Positions 1-5,383 of a stretch of 7,428 nucleotides of DNA are shown here, piece after piece (position 1 is the stretch's first letter; the number at the start of each line of letters is the position of its first letter). Position numbers and translations under genes: made by a program. The notes below the pieces were generated by a model. That model had not been told where the DNA came from. It worked only from the letters and a program-made list of their open reading frames with translations, and made no database searches. Source of the DNA: an uncultured Acidimicrobium sp. (lineage in GTDB: Bacteria; Actinomycetota; Acidimicrobiia; Acidimicrobiales; Ilumatobacteraceae); NCBI GenBank assembly GCA_903850275.1, contig CAINLH010000015.1:1-7428 (forward strand), in the 5' to 3' direction.

Positions 1-1155
1 GCCGCTGCGCTTGCCGAGAAGGGACTTAAATCCGGGAAGGCGTTGGTGCGTTTAGCCGAGCATCCAACAATGTGGGTGAACCCTCTGCTGCTCACCGTAA
101 ACGTTTGCCAAACAGTGCAAGCAACGCTCATGGGCATCGTGGCCGGCAGGCTATTTGGTGCAGCAGGTGTTGCCATCGGTGTGGCAATCAACGTTGTGTT
201 GTTCTTTGTGTTGGCCGAAGCCGTGCCAAAGACTTATGCCTTGTTGCACCCCGTCAAGGGCGCAACCATCACAGCGCGGCCTATCGAATTGCTCGTGCGG
301 TTCTGGCCACTTCGCATTGCGTCTAATGCATTGATCAAGCTCACAAACATCATCGTTAAGGGTGAGGGTCTTAAGCAAGGGCCATTTATCGGTGAACAAG
401 AATTTTTGGGAATCGTTGAGGCAGCAGCACAAGACAGCGTTATCGAGCACGAGGAGCGCGAACTCATCGAGTCGGTGATCGAGTTTGGTGACACCGTCGT
501 ACGCGAGATCATGGTGCCGCGCCCAGACGTGGTGTTCATCGATGACACGCTCACCGTCTCGGAAGCACTCGATCGTGCGGTTGAGGAGGGCTTCAGCCGA
601 CTGCCAATTTTCCGTAAGGACGAAGACGACGTCGACGACGTTGAGGGAATCGTCTACGTAAAAGACTTGGTGATCGCCGAGAGAAGCGGGCGCGGCAAAG
701 AATCGGTACGCGTTCTGATGCGCGAGGTCGAAGTTGTCCCCGAGAGCAAGTTGGTTGCCGACTTAATGCGCAATATGCAGGCAAAGAAGTTTCACATGGT
801 GATGGTTGCAGATGAATACGGAATTATTGCGGGTCTTGCAACGCTCGAGGATTGCCTTGAGGAGTTGGTGGGAGAGATCGTCGACGAGCATGACGATGAA
901 GAAGAGATCATGCAGCGTCTGCAGAATGGCGATTATCTCGTTGTCGGGTCCACGCCGATTTCGAAGATCAATGATGATTTGGAGATGAAGATTCCGGAGA
1001 CGGAATACGACACCATAGGTGGCTTCATTTTCGGAATGCTTGGGCACGTGCCGGTAGTCGGCGAGTCTGTCGACCACGCCGGCTGGCGCTTCAGCGCCGA
1101 GGTGCTGGATGGCAGGCGCATCCAACAAGTCCGTGTGAGCATGATTACGCCCTGA
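1..1155 (+). CDS. CNNM/CBS/CorC-type membrane protein (HlyC/CorC family), 5' end outside window
   Basis: Membrane protein of the CNNM (DUF21) plus CBS-pair plus CorC_HlyC architecture, a family linked to Mg2+/Co2+ efflux or ion homeostasis and long annotated as hemolysin-like. The frame is open from base 1, so the TTG at 43 is internal and the N-terminus is missing. Of the 384 visible residues, roughly the first 75 are the end of the membrane domain, with two hydrophobic stretches (about bases 75-160 and 165-225) and the conserved E-x-x-P-K (AEAVPK, bases 214-231). A linker with EHEERELIESV leads into CBS1, which begins at the family hallmark VREIMVPR (about 499-522). CBS2 covers about 705-885 and ends in EYGIIAGLATLEDCLEELVG. 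The C-terminal CorC_HlyC domain (about 925-1140) contains EYDTIGGFIFGMLGHVP. There is an unusually acidic loop in CBS1 (DEDDVDDVE, 619-645) and another acidic run (DEHDDEEE) after CBS2. The transported ion cannot be read from sequence. The SDR gene follows on the same strand after 18 nt. Confidence 0.93.
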   Translation, partial: AAALAEKGLKSGKALVRLAEHPTMWVNPLLLTVNVCQTVQATLMGIVAGRLFGAAGVAIGVAINVVLFFVLAEAVPKTYALLHPVKGATITARPIELLVRFWPLRIASNALIKLTNIIVKGEGLKQGPFIGEQEFLGIVEAAAQDSVIEHEERELIESVIEFGDTVVREIMVPRPDVVFIDDTLTVSEALDRAVEEGFSRLPIFRKDEDDVDDVEGIVYVKDLVIAERSGRGKESVRVLMREVEVVPESKLVADLMRNMQAKKFHMVMVADEYGIIAGLATLEDCLEELVGEIVDEHDDEEEIMQRLQNGDYLVVGSTPISKINDDLEMKIPETEYDTIGGFIFGMLGHVPVVGESVDHAGWRFSAEVLDGRRIQQVRVSMITP

Positions 1156-1159
1156 CGAG

Positions 1160-1165
1160 TAGCGT
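1160..1165 (+). promoter_or_regulatory. candidate -10 hexamer for a leaderless SDR transcript
   Basis: TAGCGT fits the TANNNT -10 pattern and ends 8 nt before the SDR ATG at 1174. No Shine-Dalgarno sequence precedes that ATG, so transcription could begin at or next to the start codon. No convincing -35 is visible, and such hexamers are common by chance. Co-transcription from the upstream membrane-protein gene is the alternative. Confidence 0.3.
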
Positions 1166-1173
1166 TTCGCGTT

Positions 1174-1923
1174 ATGGAAATTTCATTAGAAGGAAAAGTT
1201 GCGTTAGTTACTGGTGCCTCGCGGGGAATAGGCAAAGCCATCGCGAAGTCGTATGTAGAAGCCGGCGCGCAAGTGATGATCACGTCGCGCAAGATTGATG
1301 CCTTAGAAGCAGTTGCGAAAGAGATCGGTGGCGGAACTCAGGTATTCGCTGCCAACACTGGCGACTTGGATCAGGCGAAGGCTTGCGTCGATGCAACGAT
1401 GAATCATTTTGGCAAGATCGACATTTTCGTGAACAACGCTGCGACCAACCCATATGCAGGCCCAACTCTTGGGGTGAGCCCTTCTCAATACGACAAAACC
1501 TTCCAGGTGAACCTACGTGGCCCATTGTTTTGGTGTCAGGCGGTGTGGGAAGCATCTATGAACAAGAATCCAGGTGTCATCGTCAATATTGCATCAATCG
1601 GTGGTTTGCGGGCCGAGGGCAACCTAGGCGTATATAACTTGACGAAAGCCGCGCTTATTCACTTAACGCGCCAACTTGCAGGCGAGCTTGGTCTAACACG
1701 TGTAGTCGGCATTGCTCCAGGGCTAGTTCAAACCGATTTTGCGCAAATGCTTGTGGATAATTACGGAGAAGTGTTGGCGAAACGCTTACCAACGAAGCGA
1801 CTAGGGGAGCCCCAGGACATCGCGAATCTTGCAACGTTTCTTGCATCCGATCTTGCAAATTGGATAACAGGTGAGACCTACGTGATCGACGGTGGTGCGG
1901 GAGTCTCTTCAGGGGCAATGTAA
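1174..1923 (+). CDS. SDR-family NAD(P)-dependent oxidoreductase
   Basis: Classical short-chain dehydrogenase/reductase of 249 aa, the usual length, with a single Rossmann fold and cytoplasmic. Visible motifs are the cofactor-binding TGASRGIG (residues 14-21), NNAA (87-90), the structural Asn in NLRG (N113), and the catalytic Ser141 (IASIGG), Tyr154 and Lys158 (YNLTK). The C-terminal IDGG (238-241) is typical. SRK at 38-40 after the second beta strand suggests a preference for NADP(H). The loop normally reading RVNxIAPG is RVVGIAPG here, so the common Asn is replaced. The ATG at 1174 is chosen because EGKVALVTGAS starts at the expected distance. It lies 18 nt after the CNNM/CorC gene and 11 bp from the convergent menE stop. 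The substrate is unknown: FabG-like and DHRS4-like dehydrogenases look alike at this level. Proximity to men genes does not by itself place it in that pathway. Confidence 0.93.
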   Translation: MEISLEGKVALVTGASRGIGKAIAKSYVEAGAQVMITSRKIDALEAVAKEIGGGTQVFAANTGDLDQAKACVDATMNHFGKIDIFVNNAATNPYAGPTLGVSPSQYDKTFQVNLRGPLFWCQAVWEASMNKNPGVIVNIASIGGLRAEGNLGVYNLTKAALIHLTRQLAGELGLTRVVGIAPGLVQTDFAQMLVDNYGEVLAKRLPTKRLGEPQDIANLATFLASDLANWITGETYVIDGGAGVSSGAM

Positions 1924-1942
1924 ACGGTCGTTTGCTACAAAC
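1922..1942. terminator. nested short inverted repeats at the SDR/menE convergent junction (possible weak bidirectional terminator)
   Basis: Two mutually exclusive small hairpins share one arm: AAACG-GT-CGTTT (1922-1933) and GTTTG-CTA-CAAAC (1930-1942). The loop of the second is the menE stop codon. Stems are only 5 bp and AT-rich with no clear T-tract, so a strong intrinsic terminator is not supported. The position, exactly in the 11-bp convergent gap, is the main argument. Confidence 0.22.
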
Positions 1943-3053
1943 TAAGCAACGCGCGCTTATCGGTCTTGCCTATTGAGGTCACGGGAAAAGACTGCAATAT
2001 CTTCAGTTCTTTCGGGCAGTAAAACTTCGGGAGGGTCTGAGCGACATGATCACGAATTTCATTCAAAGTTGGTGGGTTGCCTAAATCTTTGGGAACAACC
2101 CATGAAATAACTTTCTCGCCCCATTCTTCATCGACCGCTCCGGCAACTGCCACAGCAGCAACTTTCGGGTGCTGGCTAATTGTTTGCTCCAATAGGTTTG
2201 GCCAAATGTTTTCGCCGCCAGAGATAATCATCTCGCCGATTCGTCCGTCGACGACCAGCCTTTCATCCTCGAAGTGGCCGGAGTCTCCCGTGGGTAGCCA
2301 GCCATCTGCAGTGAATGGCGTGGTTTCGTCGCGGAATGCGCGCATCAACATTGGGCCGCGTACGAGAATCTCGGTGTCCACGATTTTCGTTTCGACTCCA
2401 TCGAGTGCAATGCCGTTGTAGAAGATGCCACCAAACGTTTCGGTCATTCCATAAGTGGCAACAACGTTGTCTGGAATTTCGGCAGGTGGGGCGGCGCCCC
2501 CGAGCAAAACGGTGAGAAATATTGACGGGTCGATGCGCTGCAAAGCGGTGCGAACAAGCGATACATGGGTCACTCCATTGCCGGCGGAACGAATTACTTC
2601 TTCGGCATCAAATGCAGGATGCATGGTGAGCATGCTGTTTGATTGCAGTGCACGTGTGATCACAGAGAAGCCGCCCACATGAGAAACTGGCAGGCAAACG
2701 AGCCAATGGTGGTCCTTGGTGCAACCCAGCCGAGAGTTACTCGACTTGGCCGCGGCATTCATCGAAGCGTGAGTGTGTACAACGCCCTTCGGGGATCCAC
2801 TGGAACCGCTCGTTGCAATCACCAATGAGTCTCCATTTCGCACGGGACGAGCATTGGGAAGCGGTGTTTCGTTGCCCGAGGCATCGATGATTGACGCGGG
2901 AGCCATCGCCGAAATCAGTTCAAATTGGGCAACCGCCGGAAGCCGCTGATCGAGGGGGAAAACCGCATCGCCTCTGTCCCACACCCCGAGGACGGCCGCA
3001 AGAAACTGATTTCCTGCGGGCATGTCTAATGCGACGAGTTGTGGCATGTTCAT
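1935..3053 (-). CDS. menE: o-succinylbenzoate-CoA ligase (MenE), AMP-binding enzyme
   Basis: ATP-dependent acyl-CoA synthetase of the ANL superfamily that activates o-succinylbenzoate to its CoA ester for MenB in menaquinone synthesis; cytoplasmic. ANL motifs appear in order: P-loop TSGSSGSPKG (residues 81-90), LPVSHVGG (121-128), YGMTET (201-206), the adenylate-binding TGD (255-257), the hinge region GRIGEMIISGGENIWP (270-285) and the C-terminal catalytic lysine in GKTDKRAL (K363). At 372 aa it is shorter than the E. coli enzyme (about 450 aa) and close to mycobacterial MenE, with a reduced N-terminal subdomain. The MenE assignment over a generic acyl-CoA ligase rests on this short form plus the neighbouring menA, menH, menD and menF-like genes. 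Two start codons are possible: ATG at 3053 and ATG two codons in (3047). The second is 7 nt downstream of a TACGCT hexamer. Neither has a Shine-Dalgarno sequence. It is transcribed divergently from menA and converges on the SDR gene. Confidence 0.9.
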   Translation of the reverse strand: MNMPQLVALDMPAGNQFLAAVLGVWDRGDAVFPLDQRLPAVAQFELISAMAPASIIDASGNETPLPNARPVRNGDSLVIATSGSSGSPKGVVHTHASMNAAAKSSNSRLGCTKDHHWLVCLPVSHVGGFSVITRALQSNSMLTMHPAFDAEEVIRSAGNGVTHVSLVRTALQRIDPSIFLTVLLGGAAPPAEIPDNVVATYGMTETFGGIFYNGIALDGVETKIVDTEILVRGPMLMRAFRDETTPFTADGWLPTGDSGHFEDERLVVDGRIGEMIISGGENIWPNLLEQTISQHPKVAAVAVAGAVDEEWGEKVISWVVPKDLGNPPTLNEIRDHVAQTLPKFYCPKELKILQSFPVTSIGKTDKRALLSL

Positions 3054-3054
3054 C

Positions 3055-3060
3055 AGCGTA
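3055..3060 (-). promoter_or_regulatory. candidate -10 hexamer for menE
   Basis: On the minus strand this reads TACGCT, followed by 7 nt (GATGAAC) and then the in-frame ATG at 3047-3045. That is leaderless spacing and would make the third codon of the longer frame the true menE start. A competing -10 (TAGTGT, 3080-3075) would instead give a leader of about 14 nt and use the ATG at 3053. No good -35 is seen for either. Confidence 0.3.
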
Positions 3061-3061
3061 G

Positions 3062-3069
3062 GGCGCGCC
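3062..3069. promoter_or_regulatory. GC palindrome in the menE/menA divergent gap (possible operator)
   Basis: GGCGCGCC is a perfect 8-bp palindrome lying near the middle of the 32-bp menE/menA intergenic region, between the candidate -10 elements of the two genes. A regulator bound here could affect both promoters. An 8-bp palindrome in such a small space may be fortuitous and no matching second copy was noticed, so this is only a candidate. Confidence 0.2.
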
Positions 3070-3073
3070 GTGC

Positions 3074-3080
3074 GACACTA
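3074..3080. promoter_or_regulatory. candidate bidirectional -10 element between menE and menA
   Basis: GACACTA reads as GACACT on the plus strand (matching TANNNT except the first base), 6 nt before the menA ATG at 3086. On the minus strand it reads TAGTGT, a full TANNNT match pointing toward menE. The two hexamers are offset by one base. The same arrangement occurs in the dsbA-like/menD gap. The menA start has no properly spaced Shine-Dalgarno sequence, consistent with leaderless initiation. Confidence 0.33.
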
Positions 3081-3085
3081 CAGAG

Positions 3086-3973
3086 ATGGAAAATCGCAAC
3101 AAAAGCGCCGTTGGTCTTTGGGTTGCGGGCGCTCGTCCTCGCACTCTTCCTGCCGCAGTGGTGCCAGTGATCGTCGGTGCATCGTGCGTTGTTGGTGACA
3201 ATGCTGCGGTGGAGCGATGGTGGTGCGGTGTATTGGCACTTGTTGTAAGCCTTGCGTTGCAAATCGGAGTCAACTACGCAAACGATTATTCCGATGGGGT
3301 AAAAGGCACAGATGCTGTTCGCGTTGGGCCAATTCGTTTGGTCGGTTCTGGTTTGGTTGCTCCCAAGAAGGTGAAAATCGCGGCAATGCTTGCGTTTGGT
3401 GTTGCTGCAGTTTTTGGGTTGGTGATCGCGCTCACGGTTTCTCTTTGGCTCATTGTTGTCGGCGTTGCCAGCATTGCGGCGGGGTGGTTGTACACGGGTG
3501 GCCCCAAGCCATATGGCTACCTTGGTCTGGGTGAAGTTTTTGTCTTCGTATTTTTCGGAGTAGTTGCTACAACAGGCAGCACTTTTGCCATAAGCGATCA
3601 GATAACAGGACAATCGCTCGCTGCATCGATCGTCGTGGGTTGTTTGGCTTGTGCGTTGTTGGTTATCAACAATTTGAGAGACATCCCAACGGACACGATT
3701 GCAAATAAGAACACACTCGCCGTTCGAATGGGGGACAAGAACACACGATTTTTCTACTTCTCACTGTTTGCGGCAGCACTAGCGATGATTCTTTGGCTTG
3801 GGTTTGGTGATAGCTCGGTGCTGCTGGGTGCGGTGGGTTTGATTGCTGCTATTCCGGCAATCAAACTGGTTTCTTCGGGAGCAAAGGGCAGAGATTTGAT
3901 TCCAGTTCTAGAGATGACTGGACGCGCTCAGTTGCTTACTGGTGTGGCGCTATCGATTGGCTTGTTGGTCTAG
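3086..3973 (+). CDS. menA: 1,4-dihydroxy-2-naphthoate polyprenyltransferase (MenA), UbiA family
   Basis: Integral membrane prenyltransferase that attaches the polyprenyl chain to 1,4-dihydroxy-2-naphthoate, giving demethylmenaquinone in the cytoplasmic membrane. The 295-aa length is normal. The first aspartate-rich motif, NDYSDG (residues 66-71), continues into GTD and RVGPIRLVGSG (79-89), a signature of MenA and particularly of actinobacterial MenA. The second motif is NNLRDIPTDT (195-204, D199 and D203) followed by NKNTLAVRMGD. These two motifs bind the Mg2+-diphosphate of the prenyl donor. YTGGPKPYGYLGLGEVFVFVFFG (from about residue 136) is also characteristic of MenA. Many hydrophobic segments are visible, as expected for a UbiA fold of about nine helices. 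The ATG at 3086 places ARPRTLPAA at the usual distance. The 3' end overlaps the convergent menH by 24 bp. The main alternative, another UbiA prenyltransferase, is unlikely given the motifs and the men context. Confidence 0.95.
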   Translation: MENRNKSAVGLWVAGARPRTLPAAVVPVIVGASCVVGDNAAVERWWCGVLALVVSLALQIGVNYANDYSDGVKGTDAVRVGPIRLVGSGLVAPKKVKIAAMLAFGVAAVFGLVIALTVSLWLIVVGVASIAAGWLYTGGPKPYGYLGLGEVFVFVFFGVVATTGSTFAISDQITGQSLAASIVVGCLACALLVINNLRDIPTDTIANKNTLAVRMGDKNTRFFYFSLFAAALAMILWLGFGDSSVLLGAVGLIAAIPAIKLVSSGAKGRDLIPVLEMTGRAQLLTGVALSIGLLV

Positions 3974-4714
3974 CCAATTCAAAATTTGTCCGGCACAGTT
4001 TGTTAATTGTTCTAAGTGAACGCTATGGCCGCTGTTATCAACTATTGCAACGGTGGCGTTGTCACCAATGAGTTCCTTCATTCGTGCTGCGTTGCTGCAA
4101 AACGCTTCGTCTTGCTCGCCAGCAATTAATAGCACGGGCATCTCCAGGGAATCCAGTGAACCCCACAGCGATTGTTGGGCTCCTGTGCCTGCCAAACGAA
4201 GGCTGTTCGCTAGGGAAGTCGCTGTGTTTCGGTTGCGATCTCGGATGTCTGCAGGCGACGACCTGAGATTGCTGAACATTGGACGACTCAGCCATTCTGT
4301 GATGAATGCTTCTGTGCCAACTTGCTCAATGTGATTGGCCAATTGTTCGTCGCTTGAGCGACGATCAATGCGTTGTTCATGGTTTTCTATCCCCGCAGTA
4401 CCGCTGATGAGCACAAGGGATTGCACTTGCTCTGGGTGTTGTAGGGCTGCATGCAAGCACAGACGCGCACCCATGCTGTAACCGATATAGACAGCATCTC
4501 CAACTGTTGCGCAGAGTGCATCTGCTCCGGCGCTGCAATCGAGTGAAATGTCGGATGAGCCACCGTGATTTGGTGCGTCAACGAGCTTGACTGTGTACCG
4601 GCTGCTGAACTCGTTTGCCAGAGGACGCATGGAGTTGCTCGTCTGCGTGAATCCATGAACGAGAGCAACCTGGGGCATTCCTTCGCCAATGGTGGTCGTA
4701 TGCAGAAGTGTCAC
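3950..4714 (-). CDS. menH: 2-succinyl-6-hydroxy-2,4-cyclohexadiene-1-carboxylate synthase (MenH), alpha/beta hydrolase
   Basis: Alpha/beta-hydrolase-fold enzyme that eliminates pyruvate from SEPHCHC to give SHCHC, the step after MenD. The 254-aa length matches the family. Visible features are the oxyanion-region HGFTQ (residues 20-24), APNHGGS (47-53), the nucleophile elbow GYSMGAR with Ser80, Asp202 in GEQDEAF and His230 in NSGHSVH, giving a complete Ser-Asp-His triad. The lid segment (RIDRRSSDEQLANHIEQ to WLSRPMFSNL) resembles MenH proteins, which commonly carry a W-x-x-x-P-x-F element there. Translation starts at a GTG whose last two bases are part of the TGA stop of the upstream dsbA-like gene (GTGA overlap). 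A weak GAAAAG lies 5 nt upstream of the GTG, so translational coupling is likely. The 3' end overlaps menA. A generic alpha/beta hydrolase remains possible, but motif details and the menD neighbour favour MenH. Confidence 0.87.
   Translation of the reverse strand: MTLLHTTTIGEGMPQVALVHGFTQTSNSMRPLANEFSSRYTVKLVDAPNHGGSSDISLDCSAGADALCATVGDAVYIGYSMGARLCLHAALQHPEQVQSLVLISGTAGIENHEQRIDRRSSDEQLANHIEQVGTEAFITEWLSRPMFSNLRSSPADIRDRNRNTATSLANSLRLAGTGAQQSLWGSLDSLEMPVLLIAGEQDEAFCSNAARMKELIGDNATVAIVDNSGHSVHLEQLTNCAGQILNWLDQQANR
3956..3978. terminator. inverted repeat over the menA stop codon (possible weak bidirectional terminator)
   Basis: ATTGGC (3956-3961) pairs with GCCAAT (3973-3978) across an 11-nt loop. 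An alternative tight hairpin TTGG-TCTAG-CCAA (3965-3977) surrounds the menA TAG. The site sits at the menA/menH convergent overlap, so the same structure would form in both transcripts. Short stems and no T-tract make it weak. Confidence 0.22.
4711..4714 (-). other. GTGA stop/start overlap coupling the dsbA-like gene to menH
   Basis: On the minus strand the four bases read GTGA. GTG is the menH start and TGA is the stop of the dsbA-like gene. This 4-nt overlap is typical of translational coupling, where the terminating ribosome re-initiates, and it shows that the two genes share a transcript. Confidence 0.85.
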
Positions 4715-5364
4715 TGCTGCTTTTCTGCCAACCGAACGAGAACTCGTTCAAACATTTCTGTGTCTTGCGCGCCTGGAACAGACCATTGATCGTTGATGAC
4801 ATATGTAGGAACTGCCGTGATTCCATTGCCGGTAGCACCAGAAATCTGGTTGGCTACTTCCTGGGCGAACAAGTTCTCTGTAAGGACTGTGCTCGCTGTG
4901 TCGGCATCCATTCCAGCGCTCACTGCGCACTCAACAAGAACGCTGTTTGACGAAATGTCTTTGCCATTTGTGAAATAGGCGCTCATGATGTTCTGTTTAA
5001 GCACCGCCTGAGTGTCGGGTCCATATGCCGCAAGTGCGTGGGCGAGTAAGCGGTGGCTAGAGAGTGTGTTTGCTCGAAGTGCGATGTCCATGTTGAAGGT
5101 GATTCCCTCCTGCGCTGCGATAGCAGTCACATGATCGAGAATGGCTTGAGCCTTTTCGAGGCCACCGAACTTCTTGGAGTAAGCCTCTAAGACCGGGGTG
5201 GCGACACCGATTGGAGCGGTTGGGTCAAGCTGGTATGGGCTGTACACGACCTCAACATCTATTTCTAGGCCTTGTGCCTTGAGATTGGCCACCGCCCGAT
5301 CGAAGCGGGCCTTGCCGATGTAGCACCAAGGGCAGACCACGTCGGAGAAGATTTCTACGCGCAT
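4711..5364 (-). CDS. DsbA/FrnE-family thiol oxidoreductase, cytoplasmic
   Basis: A 217-aa thioredoxin-fold protein of the DsbA family, FrnE-like subgroup (also related to 2-hydroxychromene-2-carboxylate isomerases). Residues 3-18 form the first strand and active site, VEIFSDVVCPWCYIGK, with redox cysteines C11 and C14 (CPWC). An inserted helical domain follows, including SSHRLLAHAL and FTNGKDISS. The second half of the fold contains GITAVPTYVIND with the cis-proline P186, then VPGAQ (196-200). There is no signal peptide, so it should act in the cytoplasm. The frame stays open upstream to 5490, but the ATG at 5364 is chosen because the fold begins immediately after it and a longer protein would run over 100 bp into divergent menD. 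A TATCGT hexamer lies 7 nt upstream of this ATG, consistent with leaderless transcription. It is coupled to menH by a GTGA overlap. Its substrate is unknown, and a role in menaquinone metabolism is inferred from position only. Confidence 0.9.
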   Translation of the reverse strand: MRVEIFSDVVCPWCYIGKARFDRAVANLKAQGLEIDVEVVYSPYQLDPTAPIGVATPVLEAYSKKFGGLEKAQAILDHVTAIAAQEGITFNMDIALRANTLSSHRLLAHALAAYGPDTQAVLKQNIMSAYFTNGKDISSNSVLVECAVSAGMDADTASTVLTENLFAQEVANQISGATGNGITAVPTYVINDQWSVPGAQDTEMFERVLVRLAEKQQ

Positions 5365-5370
5365 AGGTGC

Positions 5371-5377
5371 CACGATA
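5371..5377. promoter_or_regulatory. candidate bidirectional -10 element between the dsbA-like gene and menD
   Basis: CACGATA lies inside a 19-bp divergent gap. On the minus strand it reads TATCGT followed by exactly 7 nt and the dsbA-like ATG (5364). On the plus strand CACGAT (A2 and T6 of TANNNT present, first T absent) is followed by exactly 7 nt and the menD ATG (5384). The gap is too small for two independent promoters with untranslated leaders. A shared, near-symmetric -10 with two leaderless starts is the simplest reading. A GAGGGG directly abuts the menD ATG, with no spacer for use as a normal Shine-Dalgarno site. Confidence 0.42.
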
Positions 5378-5383
5378 GAGGGG

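Noticed and set aside
618..645. Short GAC/GTC-rich repeat-like stretch as a DNA repeat
   Set aside because: It is explained by codons for an acidic protein loop and has no regular repeat unit beyond that.
43..1155. Complete membrane protein gene starting at the TTG at 43
   Set aside because: The frame is open to base 1 and the residues before 43 continue the CNNM domain, so the gene is truncated by the window edge.
3053..3613. Open minus-strand frame of 186 codons opposite menA
   Set aside because: It lies antisense to a confidently identified menA, its translation has no recognisable domain and an unnatural composition, and it would abut the menE start.
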